DNA of 64,000 bases from Burkholderiales bacterium (GCA_030683105.1 JAUXMZ010000024.1:1-64000), one strand, 5' to 3'. Counted from the stretch's first letter, positions 7,456-15,524 are shown. The notes: a model not told the origin generated them from the letters alone. Made by a program: numbers and translations.

Positions 7456-8841
7456 TTACAGCCCCATCGCGTCGACCGCAAGCCGCCGCAACTCGCGTTG
7501 CAGCCGGTCGCGCACGGTGCGATAGGCTGGCCGCCGGATGACATTGGCGACCTCGTACGGGTCGCGGTCGAGATCGTAGAGTTCGTCGAGTTCGCCGTTG
7601 CGGCTGCGGTTCACCCACCGGATGTACTTGTAGCGGTCGGTGCGCACGCATTTGTAGGTCATCCCCACCAGCCATGGCATCGCGTTCTCGGCCCAGTACT
7701 CGACAAGAAACGACTTGCGCCAGCCGGTGCCAGTGCGTTTTGCGCCCGCAAGCAGCGGCAGCAGCGATCGCCCCTGGATCTGCAGGCCGGACTTGCCGCC
7801 CGCCAGCTGGATTAACGTGGGCGCGATGTCCTGAAGTATTACCAGTTCCTTGCGGCGGGAACCCGCCTTGATCCGTCCGGGCAAACGCGCGACGAACGGC
7901 GCGCGTATGCCTTCCTCGTAGGCAAAACGGCGCTCGGGCCCCAGCCCGTGCTCGCCGAAGAAATAACCGTTGTCTCCGAGGAACAAGATGAACGTATTGT
8001 CGAGCTCGCCTTTTTCTTCCAGCGCCTCGAACAGCATGCCCACGCCCTCGTCCACAGAGGCCATCATGCGCGCACGCAACCTGATTTCTTCCTGCTCTCC
8101 GGAATAGATGGCATCGAGCAGCGCCCTCGATTTGTCCGATGTTTTCAGATCGAACGCCTCCGCCCAGGCGGGCTTCTGCTTGACCACCTGCGCCGGCGTC
8201 ATCATATTGGGCGTCTTCGGAAACACGCAGCCCCGGTAGAGATTTTCGTGCCGCGCCGCAGGCTGGTAACCCACGAGAGACAATGTGCCGTCGGCGGCCT
8301 GTTCCGCATCCGGGTGCACGGCCTTGTGCGCGAAAAACAGCGACCACGGCTTGTCGTGCTTTTTGCGCACAAAGTCCACCGCCATCGTGTTCATGATGTC
8401 GGTGATGTAGCCGCTGTGTTTGGCGTAGCGTCCGTTTTCGTTGAGCTGCGGATCATTGAGCCGGCCATGGCCATCGAAGCTCACCCAGTGGTCGTAACCG
8501 GGACGCGGCTTGCCGTCGTTGCCCATGTGCCACTTGCCGATATGCGCCGTTTCGTAGCCGAGCCGCTGCAGCTCCAGGTGGTAATTCGGCAGGCGGTGAC
8601 TCGCCATGTCGCGCGCCACGTTGTCGATGATGCCGTGACGGCTCGCGTACTGGCCGGTCAGGATGGAGGCTCGATTCGGCGAGCAGATCGGGGTTGTATG
8701 AAACGCCCGCTCGAACAGCGCACCTTCACGCGCGATGCGGTCGATATGCGGCGTTTTCATGTAGGGATGACCGCCTGCGCAGAACTCATCGTAACGCAGA
8801 TCGTCGATCAGGATCACCAGCAGATTCGGTTTACGTGCCAA
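7456..8841 (-). CDS. Cytoplasmic type I sulfatase (arylsulfatase/choline-sulfatase family)
   Basis: A 461-residue alkaline-phosphatase-fold hydrolase. The metal-binding aspartates are in VILIDDLRYDEF (residues 9-20), and the maturation signature ICSPNRASILTG places the formylglycine-precursor Cys at 53. The second metal site is FLGDNGYFFGEHG. There is no signal peptide, so it should act in the cytoplasm. Cys-type sulfatases need a formylglycine-generating enzyme, and none is visible in the window. The gene is embedded between the membrane-anchor and TctC genes of the operon, suggesting that the imported substrate, or a variant of it, carries a sulfate ester. Phosphonate monoester hydrolases of the same superfamily are an alternative. 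Confidence 0.88.
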   Translation of the reverse strand: MARKPNLLVILIDDLRYDEFCAGGHPYMKTPHIDRIAREGALFERAFHTTPICSPNRASILTGQYASRHGIIDNVARDMASHRLPNYHLELQRLGYETAHIGKWHMGNDGKPRPGYDHWVSFDGHGRLNDPQLNENGRYAKHSGYITDIMNTMAVDFVRKKHDKPWSLFFAHKAVHPDAEQAADGTLSLVGYQPAARHENLYRGCVFPKTPNMMTPAQVVKQKPAWAEAFDLKTSDKSRALLDAIYSGEQEEIRLRARMMASVDEGVGMLFEALEEKGELDNTFILFLGDNGYFFGEHGLGPERRFAYEEGIRAPFVARLPGRIKAGSRRKELVILQDIAPTLIQLAGGKSGLQIQGRSLLPLLAGAKRTGTGWRKSFLVEYWAENAMPWLVGMTYKCVRTDRYKYIRWVNRSRNGELDELYDLDRDPYEVANVIRRPAYRTVRDRLQRELRRLAVDAMGL

Positions 8842-8892
8842 GCTGTTTTCTCCGTATTGTCGACCCAGCCCGCTCAGTCGTTTGGCGCGGGA

Positions 8893-9240
8893 TCAAACCA
8901 CGTTCAGTAAAAACACCAGGCCCGCGGCGAGGCTGGCGCCGGCCGCCACCGCCAGCAGGCTTTTCTGCCAGTCGCGCCACGCCATGAATTCGAGCATCAG
9001 CAGGCGCATGCCGCCCGCCATATGCGCTGCGAGCATCAGCACCAGTCCCGTCTCGGCGACCTTCACGAACGGTTCCTGAGTCCAGCGCAGAAAACTGTCG
9101 AACTGGACTTCGCCGCCCATCGCCTGGCCCAGCGCCCAGAAATGAGCAGGCAAAAACAGGGTCAGCAACAGGCCGGAGGCACGATGCACCACGAACGCCC
9201 AGTACGCGGGATGATTGCGCGCACGGAAATCGTTTTTCAT
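8893..9240 (-). CDS. SDH/FRD-like membrane anchor subunit (second anchor)
   Basis: A 115-residue integral membrane protein with three predicted helices (about residues 22-42, 63-83 and 94-114). The RNHPAYWAFVVHRASGLLL opening resembles the quinone-site helix of SdhC/SdhD proteins, and His residues in LPAHFWAL and LAAHMAGG are possible heme ligands. The start at 9240 overlaps the previous stop (ATGA), implying translational coupling. The longer frame from 9561 is a shadow. It would anchor the flavoprotein and iron-sulfur subunits to the membrane and pass electrons to quinone. Confidence 0.78.
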   Translation of the reverse strand: MKNDFRARNHPAYWAFVVHRASGLLLTLFLPAHFWALGQAMGGEVQFDSFLRWTQEPFVKVAETGLVLMLAAHMAGGMRLLMLEFMAWRDWQKSLLAVAAGASLAAGLVFLLNVV

Positions 9241-9587
9241 GCTGCACCGCCGCCGAATACGGCATAGACCGCGCGCGCGCCCCACAGCGCCAGCGCTATG
9301 CCCACAGTCAGCACGCTGATTTCCAGAGAACGTCCACGCCAGCCCAGGCTCTCGGACAGTATGGTGCGCAGCCCGATCGGCGCATGCACTGCGATTGCGG
9401 CGACGAACAGCATGTAAAAACCGGCCCATGCAATATTGCCTTGGGTTCGACCCAGGATCTCCGCGGCCGTGAGTCCGTTGCGGATGGCATAGATCATGGT
9501 GATGAAATGCACAATCAGGCACAACGCGAGCACCATGGCGCTGATCCGCTGGGCGCCCCACAGCAACACCTGAGCGCGGGCGCTCAT
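9237..9587 (-). CDS. SDH/FRD-like cytochrome b membrane anchor (first anchor)
   Basis: A 116-residue membrane protein with three hydrophobic helices (about 14-35, 54-74 and 88-110). RISAMVLALCLIVHFITM matches the first helix of SdhC-type anchors, with a His suited to heme or quinone contact, and a second His follows in AIAVHAPIGLR. It overlaps the next anchor by four bases and lies downstream of the iron-sulfur subunit, the usual order B-C-D. The 121-bp gap to that gene is filled by an inverted pair of heptanucleotide arrays. Confidence 0.8.
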   Translation of the reverse strand: MSARAQVLLWGAQRISAMVLALCLIVHFITMIYAIRNGLTAAEILGRTQGNIAWAGFYMLFVAAIAVHAPIGLRTILSESLGWRGRSLEISVLTVGIALALWGARAVYAVFGGGAA

Positions 9588-9603
9588 CGGCGGGCGCCTC
9601 GGA

Positions 9604-9707
9604 ACGATGAACGATGAATGATGAATGATGGGTGGAAAGCAGGCACTGCCACTGCCCTGAATCCGCTGTTTTCGTTCATCATTCCGCGTTCCGCGTTCAT
9701 CGTTGCC
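9604..9707. repeat. Inverted pair of heptanucleotide arrays
   Basis: The left array (9604-9631) is ACGATGA, ACGATGA, ATGATGA, ATGATGG. The right array (9673-9707) is CGTTCAT, CATTCCG, CGTTCCG, CGTTCAT, CGTTGCC, whose units are inverted relative to the left. The 41-base spacer could loop out. It occupies the gap between the iron-sulfur and first anchor genes. Confidence 0.75.
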
Positions 9708-9708
9708 G

Positions 9709-10425
9709 TCACAACTCCCCCTTTAGCGCCGCCGCGAGTATCGCGCGCTTCAGGCCGGCGATGCCCGCCGTCGGCGACAATTGCTTGGGGCAGCGTTCGG
9801 TGCAGTTCATGTGCGTGTGGCAGGCGTGGCAGCCGGCGTCTCCGGCCACGGCCGTCAACCGCGCCTTCTGATCGACATCGCGCACGTCGTTGAACAGCGT
9901 CCAGGCGCGGTTGAGCGCCGCCGGGCCCAGGTAATCCGGATTCCACGACACGACATCGCACGAGCTGTAGCACACGCCGCAGCCTATGCACTCGATCGCC
10001 TCATCAACTTGTTTGCGTTTTGGCGACTCCGGCGAAACACGCACGAAATCGTCAGCTCGCGTCTGCGTCCCCTGAAAGCGACCGCGGGCTTTGCTCCATT
10101 TGTCGAAAAATTCGCTCATATCGGTGACCAGGTCCTTGATCACCGGCAGATTAGTCAGAGGCGCAATTTCGACACGGCCATGGTCAGCGACTTTCGCGAC
10201 GTGCGTGCGGCAGGTCCAGCGCGCCTTGCCATTGACGGTCATCGCGCACGACCCGCACATGCCGACGCGGCAGGCATAACGGTAGGACAGCGTGGAATCG
10301 AGGCTGCGTTGAATATAAGTGACGACGTCGAGCACAGTCTGGCTCTCGAGCCGCGGCACCTCGAATTCCTGAAACCCTCCCGCTTCCTCGCCGCGCCACA
10401 CGCTGACCCGCAATATTTCGCTCAT
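9709..10425 (-). CDS. SDH/FRD-like iron-sulfur subunit
   Basis: A 238-residue electron-transfer subunit. The plant-ferredoxin domain holds a [2Fe-2S] cluster (C52, C57, C60, C72 in CRVGMCGSC...C). The C-terminal domain holds CIGCGVCYSSC (C146, C149, C152, C156) and CHTHMNCTERCPK (C202, C208, C212) for the [4Fe-4S] and [3Fe-4S] clusters. An extra Cys199 precedes the last motif. All three clusters of a succinate dehydrogenase B subunit are therefore supported. It starts 7 bp after the ThDP-enzyme stop. The matching flavoprotein is most likely the gene at 2965-4683. Confidence 0.9.
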   Translation of the reverse strand: MSEILRVSVWRGEEAGGFQEFEVPRLESQTVLDVVTYIQRSLDSTLSYRYACRVGMCGSCAMTVNGKARWTCRTHVAKVADHGRVEIAPLTNLPVIKDLVTDMSEFFDKWSKARGRFQGTQTRADDFVRVSPESPKRKQVDEAIECIGCGVCYSSCDVVSWNPDYLGPAALNRAWTLFNDVRDVDQKARLTAVAGDAGCHACHTHMNCTERCPKQLSPTAGIAGLKRAILAAALKGEL

Positions 10426-10432
10426 AGGCTTC

Positions 10433-12073
10433 TCAGTGCGCGCCGCGCGCCACCACCGGTGCCGGCAGTCGTTCTATCATCACGTTGACGCATGATGGTT
10501 TCCCCGATGCCAGGGCACGCTCCAGCGCCGCCGGCAGGTCCGCCGCCTGCGTCACCATTTCACCGTGTCCACCCAGACCTGCGACCGCCTGATCATAGCG
10601 CGTCGGCAGCAGTTCGCACCCTGTGGTGCGCGCCTTGCCGTAAGTCCGCAGCTGGATCTGGTGCTCCGCATTCCAGCAGGCATCGTTCCCGACCACGGCG
10701 ACTATGGGCAAATGACTGCGGACCCCCGTATCGAATTCAGCCAGGTGAAACCCGAAGGTGCCGTCGCCCAGCATGGCGATCACGGGCGCATCGGGCCGCG
10801 CCATTTTGGCGGCAAGCGCAAACGGGATCGCACTGCCTATGGATCCGCCGGGACCATTGATGATGCGCGTAGGTGCACTGACGCAAGCCTGCGACCATTG
10901 CCCGTACTCGCCACCATCGACGACCAGCACGGCGTCGGGAGAACGGTCCAGAATCTTCTGCACCGCGCGCCCGACCTCAACCGGATGCAGGGATCCGGCG
11001 GGCGACGATTTCATTTCTTTCCATTCAGCGGGACGGAATCGAACCGCAGACTGCACTTCGTCCGCCCATGTTTGCGCGCCGCTGCGGCGCTGCAGTGCAC
11101 GTTCAATCAGCCGCTCTGCCGCCGCCCGCGGCTCGCCGATGGCCGCAAGCACGACACGCTGCGCGGGCTCCAGCACTTTCAGCGCGCGCTGCAGGGCATC
11201 TGGTTCAGGATCGATGACGACAAAGCGGCATCCAGTGTCCACCACCGGCGGCCGGCAGAACCGCAAGGTGAAATCCGGCTGTTTTCCCAGCAGCACGATC
11301 AGATCGGCCTGCGCCAGGACTTCGGCGAATGCACCCAGACACGGGTCGTTCACGCCGCGCGGGCTTTCCATGCAGATCACGGGTGCGCCAATCGCGGCAG
11401 CAAGCTTTTCCTGCAGTAAGCGCCCGCGCCCGGTCGCCATCACCGGGCCGGTCAACACCAACGGACGTTGCGCGTCGCGCAACAGCGCGTTCACGGTATC
11501 GGCCATGTGTTCGCCGAGCATCAGTGGCGTAACTCTGAACGCCTCCGGTGCGGGTATAGCAGCATCGACTTTGGCATCCAGCACGTCCATGGGCAGGCTG
11601 ACGTGCACCGGTCCCGGACGTCCACTGACGGCGATGCGCATGGCCCGCGCGATATCCGCCGCCAGCGTCGCGGCACTTTGTGCGGTCCACGCAGCCTTGA
11701 CCACCGGCGCTGCCAGATCAGCCTGGGGCATCTCCTGAAAGGAACCGCTGCCCAGTTCGGCCAGCGGCGCATGGCCGGACAGCAACACGAGCGGAGATTC
11801 CGAAGCCAGGGCGGTGTAGAGCGCGCCTATACCGTTGGCGTGGCCGGGACCGCCGGTGAGCAGCGCAATACCGGGCTCGCCGGTGAGACGGCCCCAGGCA
11901 TCGGCCATGTGCACCGCGGCGCCCTCGTGGCGCACATGCACAATCGACAGCCGCGCATCGAGGGCCGCGTCGTATACCGGCATGATATGGTTGCCAGAAA
12001 GAGAAAACAGATGCCGCACCCCGGCGCTCGCCAGAGTGCGCGTCAGAATGTCGGCTCCTCTGAGCTGTGGCAT
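10433..12073 (-). CDS. Thiamine diphosphate-dependent enzyme (acetolactate synthase/decarboxylase-like)
   Basis: A 546-residue protein with the three-domain layout of the POX/ALS/benzoylformate decarboxylase family. The N-terminal Pyr domain carries the activating Glu in VRHEGAAVHMADAWGR (near residue 49), the central Rossmann-like domain spans about 190-330, and the C-terminal PP domain has the GDG...N cofactor motif (LGDGTFGFHLAEF, then VVGND). It is unlikely to be the biosynthetic acetohydroxyacid synthase because no small subunit is adjacent and it sits in a catabolic operon. A 2-oxoacid decarboxylase, or an enzyme related to sulfopyruvate or sulfoacetaldehyde metabolism, is plausible by context only. 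Confidence 0.82.
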   Translation of the reverse strand: MPQLRGADILTRTLASAGVRHLFSLSGNHIMPVYDAALDARLSIVHVRHEGAAVHMADAWGRLTGEPGIALLTGGPGHANGIGALYTALASESPLVLLSGHAPLAELGSGSFQEMPQADLAAPVVKAAWTAQSAATLAADIARAMRIAVSGRPGPVHVSLPMDVLDAKVDAAIPAPEAFRVTPLMLGEHMADTVNALLRDAQRPLVLTGPVMATGRGRLLQEKLAAAIGAPVICMESPRGVNDPCLGAFAEVLAQADLIVLLGKQPDFTLRFCRPPVVDTGCRFVVIDPEPDALQRALKVLEPAQRVVLAAIGEPRAAAERLIERALQRRSGAQTWADEVQSAVRFRPAEWKEMKSSPAGSLHPVEVGRAVQKILDRSPDAVLVVDGGEYGQWSQACVSAPTRIINGPGGSIGSAIPFALAAKMARPDAPVIAMLGDGTFGFHLAEFDTGVRSHLPIVAVVGNDACWNAEHQIQLRTYGKARTTGCELLPTRYDQAVAGLGGHGEMVTQAADLPAALERALASGKPSCVNVMIERLPAPVVARGAH

Positions 12074-12146
12074 GGGCCGCTCCGGGTTGAATATCTTTGG
12101 CTACCGTAAGCCGGAGTGCCGCGTGATCGCGCGGCACTCCGCTGCA

Positions 12147-13316
12147 TCAGGCGCTCTCGTAAAGACGCGTCAGCACGAACTCGTTATGACCGAGCGCCTC
12201 CGCTGCCGTCAGCCGGCCGTTGCAGGTACGCAGCATGACCTCCAGCAGTTCGTCGCCAGTCTGGTCGAGATTCTTCTCCCGCTGCAACAGGCCCGAGCAG
12301 TCGTAATCAACGTGCTCGCTCATGGTGCGCACGGTGCGCGGATTCGCGGTGAGCTTGACGACCGGAACGATAGGATTGCCGATGACGTTGCCCTGTCCGG
12401 TCGGGAACAAATGCACCACATAGCCGGACGCCGCGCACAGCGTCACCATCTCGGCCGCAGCCGAGGAGGAATCCATGAACCACAGGCCTGGTTTGGTCGG
12501 CGCCTCAGCCTTGTCCAGCACACCGATGACCTTGCACTTCTTGCCGATTTTCTGGATGTTACCCAGCGCCTTTTCCTCGATCGTGGTCAGGCCGCCCTCA
12601 ATATTGCCCTTGGTCGGCTGCGAATCGGACAAGTCGCTGGTCTTGTGGCGTTCGATGAGATCCTGATAACGATCGAACATCTTCATGAACTGCGCGCGCA
12701 CTTCCGGCGTCGCACAACGGTCGGCGACTATGTTCTCGCCACCAGTGATCTCGGTGGTTTCGCCGAAGCACATGGTCACGCCCAGCGGCTCGAGCTTGTC
12801 AAAGGCGCTGCCGACGGTGGGGTTCGATCCGCAACCGGAGGTCGTGTCCGATTCACCGCATTTGGTCGACACCCACAGATCACTGATCGGGCATTCCACG
12901 CGCTGCTGTTCAGATGCCCACTGCACGTACTCCTTGGCGACCTTGGAGGCACGCATAATGGTGTCGTGATCGCCATGCTGCTCGATGCCGAAGCCGGTGA
13001 CCGGCTTGCCGGTCTTGGCAATGCCGTCGACAACGAGCTTCGCCCATCCTGCTTCGATGCAGATCACCACGACGGCCGCGACGTTGGGGTTGGCGCCCGC
13101 GCCTATCAGCGTGCGGAAATGCAGATCCAGATCGGCGCCGAACTGCAACCGCCCATAGGGATGGGGAATCGCGATCGCGCCCTTGATGTTATTGGCAACC
13201 GCTTCAGCCGCCGCGTTCGACAGATCGTCCACCGGCAGGATGAGAACATGGTTGCGGACGCCGACGCGGCCGTTCTCGCGGCGGTAGCCCATGAAGGTGG
13301 TTTTGCTGGAAATCAT
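12147..13316 (-). CDS. UxaA family lyase, large subunit (SuyB-like)
   Basis: A 389-residue protein of the altronate/galactarate dehydratase C-terminal family. The opening [38 protein letters not shown] and [17 protein letters not shown] are typical. In this family a small SAF-domain partner is encoded separately in some enzymes, notably (R)-sulfolactate sulfo-lyase SuyAB, and the adjacent gene at 13387 fits that. The reaction is beta-elimination of water or, for SuyAB, of sulfite giving pyruvate. From recall the sequence resembles SuyB more than altronate dehydratase, but this was not tested. A weak ACGAGG precedes the ATG. Confidence 0.8.
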   Translation of the reverse strand: MISSKTTFMGYRRENGRVGVRNHVLILPVDDLSNAAAEAVANNIKGAIAIPHPYGRLQFGADLDLHFRTLIGAGANPNVAAVVVICIEAGWAKLVVDGIAKTGKPVTGFGIEQHGDHDTIMRASKVAKEYVQWASEQQRVECPISDLWVSTKCGESDTTSGCGSNPTVGSAFDKLEPLGVTMCFGETTEITGGENIVADRCATPEVRAQFMKMFDRYQDLIERHKTSDLSDSQPTKGNIEGGLTTIEEKALGNIQKIGKKCKVIGVLDKAEAPTKPGLWFMDSSSAAAEMVTLCAASGYVVHLFPTGQGNVIGNPIVPVVKLTANPRTVRTMSEHVDYDCSGLLQREKNLDQTGDELLEVMLRTCNGRLTAAEALGHNEFVLTRLYESA

Positions 13317-13327
13317 ATTGAAACCTC

Positions 13328-13355
13328 GTGAAGAGTGAAGGGTGAAGGGTGAAGG
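13328..13355. repeat. Heptanucleotide array (unit GTGAAGG)
   Basis: Four 7-mers read GTGAAGA, GTGAAGG, GTGAAGG, GTGAAGG. The array lies in the 70-bp gap between the small and large lyase subunit genes, just upstream of the large-subunit ribosome-binding region. Confidence 0.78.
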
Positions 13356-13386
13356 GAAAAGCGCGTTCCGCGCCTTCGCGCCTCAC

Positions 13387-13668
13387 TTACCAGCGTTTGG
13401 TCTTGATGTTATGCACGTGGGCATGTTCGCCGATCTTGATATCGGCGACGGCCTTGCCGATATCAAAACCGTACTTGATGATCGTATCGGTTTTCTTGAT
13501 GTCTTTCGTGGCGACCTTGTGACCGATGGGAATGTCGTTGGCTGCCTTGACCTTGATGGTCGAGTCATCTTCCATCACCCAGCCGACCAGCTCTTGGCCG
13601 GCCTTGATGCCTTCGACCACGGCTACACCCACCGTATCTTTCTTGTCGTGAACCAGAATGTGAATCAT
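13387..13668 (-). CDS. UxaA/SAF-domain lyase, small subunit (SuyA-like)
   Basis: A 93-residue SAF-domain protein (MIHILVHDKKDTVGVAVVEG, later DIPIGHKVATKDI and HVHNIKTKRW at the C terminus). It corresponds to the N-terminal domain of altronate dehydratase when that enzyme is split, and matches SuyA in size. AAGGAGA lies 6 bases before the ATG, the strongest ribosome site in the operon. It is the first gene after the promoter at 13741-13769, so it marks the operon start. Confidence 0.8.
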   Translation of the reverse strand: MIHILVHDKKDTVGVAVVEGIKAGQELVGWVMEDDSTIKVKAANDIPIGHKVATKDIKKTDTIIKYGFDIGKAVADIKIGEHAHVHNIKTKRW

Positions 13669-13740
13669 GTTGTCTCCTTGCGGCAGTTAGTGCGAAATGG
13701 AGGATATTTGCTGTTGTTATTTTTTTATTTTATGGCCGTC

Positions 13741-13769
13741 ATCCTAACCACGACATCCGGCAAAGTCAA
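13741..13769 (-). promoter_or_regulatory. Sigma-70 promoter of the catabolic operon
   Basis: On the minus strand TTGACT (13769-13764) and TAGGAT (13746-13741) are separated by 17 bases, close to consensus, about 70 bp before the first gene. A palindromic operator candidate abuts the -35 box. Confidence 0.55.
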
Positions 13770-13784
13770 CTATATGACCTATAT
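13770..13784. promoter_or_regulatory. GntR-type operator candidate
   Basis: CTATATGACCTATAT is a near-palindrome (11 of 15 positions match its complement) directly next to the -35 box of the leftward promoter and upstream of the regulator gene. Its position suits a repressor controlling both directions. Confidence 0.45.
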
Positions 13785-13802
13785 GAATTTAGCAAAGGCT
13801 GG

Positions 13803-13811
13803 TGCTAGAAT
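13803..13811 (+). promoter_or_regulatory. Extended -10 promoter of the GntR gene
   Basis: TGCTAGAAT matches an extended -10 element (TGnTAGAAT), 37 bases before the ATG of the regulator. No good -35 hexamer is seen at the right spacing, as is usual for extended -10 promoters. Confidence 0.45.
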
Positions 13812-13847
13812 GACAGCACGGCACAAAATGGGATCCAGCGCTTACCT

Positions 13848-14603
13848 ATGGCCAACACGCTCGCAGCAGGTAGCCTCACTTTCAACCCGCTCTACAAGGA
13901 AGTCAAGATCCGGATTACCCGCAGCCTCGCCGCGGGCAAATGGAAGTCCGGGGAAGCGATCCCCAGCGAATCGCGCCTGGCCGAACAGTTCAACGTATCG
14001 ATCGGCACCATACGCAAGGCGATCGACGAACTGGTGGCGGAGAGAATCCTGCTCAGGCAGCAGGGGCGCGGCACGTTTGTTGCCACACACACCGAAGACC
14101 GCACCTTATTTTATTTCTTCCATATCGTCGGCAAAGACGGCAGCAGGGAACTGCCCGTCAGCGAAATGCTGTCGTTTGACAAGCGCAAAGCTGACTCCCG
14201 ATACGAAGCCTCGCTCAGTATCGCGCGAGGCACGAAGATCTTCCATATCCAAAACCTGCTGAAACTTGCCGGCGCCCCGGTGTTATTCGACGAGATCACG
14301 GTGCCTGCCGCGCTGTTTCCCGACCTTGATGAAGAGATCTTTGCCCAACGCGACGGCACCATCTACGGGCTGTACCAGGCGCGTTACGGCATCAACGTGA
14401 TTCGCATCATCGAGCGTCTGTCCGCTGCCAGCCCGCCGCCGCCGGTTGCCGCACTTCTGGGTCTGCGCGTGACCGCGCCTGCGCTCATGATCCGCCGTGT
14501 TGCCTATACCTACAACGACACCCCGGTCGAACACCGCGTCAGTTGGGTCAGCACCGAGCACCACGAATACCTGAGCGATCTCTGGAAAAACGAAGCGCGG
14601 TAG
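13848..14603 (+). CDS. GntR family transcriptional regulator, HutC subfamily (UTRA domain)
   Basis: A 251-residue regulator. The winged helix-turn-helix occupies about residues 15-82 (IPSESRLAEQFNVSIGTIRK, then RQQGRGTFVATH), and the C-terminal part (about 95-245) has the UTRA effector-binding layout, including PVLFDEITVPAALFPDL and VEHRVSWVSTEHHEY. It is transcribed away from the catabolic operon with a shared 179-bp control region, so it probably represses the operon until the substrate or an intermediate binds. HutC-type proteins usually bind carboxylates or amino acid derivatives. Confidence 0.9.
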   Translation: MANTLAAGSLTFNPLYKEVKIRITRSLAAGKWKSGEAIPSESRLAEQFNVSIGTIRKAIDELVAERILLRQQGRGTFVATHTEDRTLFYFFHIVGKDGSRELPVSEMLSFDKRKADSRYEASLSIARGTKIFHIQNLLKLAGAPVLFDEITVPAALFPDLDEEIFAQRDGTIYGLYQARYGINVIRIIERLSAASPPPPVAALLGLRVTAPALMIRRVAYTYNDTPVEHRVSWVSTEHHEYLSDLWKNEAR

Positions 14604-14627
14604 TCTTCCGCGCTCCGGCCCGCCCCG

Positions 14628-15524
14628 ATGTCCACTGTCGCCATACTGTTACCTGATTTCGCGCTCATCGCGCTCGGCTGGGTGCTGTACCGCGCCGGCC
14701 GGTTCGGCCAGGAATTCTGGCCGGGGCTGGAGAAGCTCGTTTATTTCGTGCTCTTCCCGGCGTTGCTGTTCAAGGTCACGGCACACGCGAAAATCGATCT
14801 TGCTGCCGCACCCGGCTTCATCGCCACCGGTGTTGCCGCCGCGCTTGCCGCCATGGCGCTCGGAATGGCGGCCCAGCGGCTGTTTCGGCTTTCCGCGCCG
14901 GCGTTTGCGTCGGCGTTCCAGTGCGCATTCCGCTTCAATTCCTACATCGGGCTGGCCATCGTCGACCGCGTTTACGGCGAAGCCGGCATTGCAGCCTTCG
15001 CCCTGATGCAGGCTGTGATGGCACCGCTGGTCAATGCCGTCGCCGTATGGGCGCTGGCGCGACACGGCAACTTCGGCCTTATCCGGGAACTGATGCGCAA
15101 TCCTTTGATCATCGCCACCGTCGCCGGCCTGACGTGGAATGTCGCCGGCTTCCCGCTACCCGAAGTCGCGGGCCACACGCTGGGGCTCATCGCGCAGGCT
15201 GCACTGCCGCTCGGGCTGATAGCGGTGGGCGCAGGCTTGCGTCTTGCCGGGGTTCGCAGCGCCGGCAGCGCCATCGGCTATTTCACCGCAGTGAAGCTCG
15301 CGCTGCAGCCGGCGGCCGCGCTGCTGCTCGCACATGCACTGGGACTGAGCGGTGTGTTCTTCAGCGTGGCGGTCATTTTCGCCGCACTGCCCGCCTCTCC
15401 GTCGTCGTACATCCTCGCAACGCGCATGGGAGGCGATGGAGAACTCGTCGCCAGGATTCTTGCCGCGCAAATCCTTGCGGCTGCCGTTACGCTGCCGCTG
15501 TGGCTCCACGTGATCGGGTTATAG
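14628..15524 (+). CDS. AEC family (auxin efflux carrier-like) permease
   Basis: A 298-residue membrane protein with about ten helices arranged as two halves, the layout of bacterial AEC transporters such as MdcF and MleP, which carry malonate, malate and other organic acids. It begins 24 bp after the GntR stop, so the two genes are probably co-transcribed. Since no TctAB permease is encoded here, this protein is a candidate route for entry or exit of the operon substrate. Its stop overlaps the convergent tetratricopeptide-like gene by 6 bp. Confidence 0.85.
   Translation: MSTVAILLPDFALIALGWVLYRAGRFGQEFWPGLEKLVYFVLFPALLFKVTAHAKIDLAAAPGFIATGVAAALAAMALGMAAQRLFRLSAPAFASAFQCAFRFNSYIGLAIVDRVYGEAGIAAFALMQAVMAPLVNAVAVWALARHGNFGLIRELMRNPLIIATVAGLTWNVAGFPLPEVAGHTLGLIAQAALPLGLIAVGAGLRLAGVRSAGSAIGYFTAVKLALQPAAALLLAHALGLSGVFFSVAVIFAALPASPSSYILATRMGGDGELVARILAAQILAAAVTLPLWLHVIGL

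Noticed and set aside
5966-7525. A 519-codon plus-strand open frame
   Set aside because: Antisense to the fumarase alpha and TctC genes; no recognisable domain and no ribosome site.
10433-12073. ThDP enzyme as biosynthetic acetolactate synthase IlvB
   Set aside because: No ilvN/ilvH small subunit is adjacent and the gene is inside a catabolic operon, so only a family-level call is kept.
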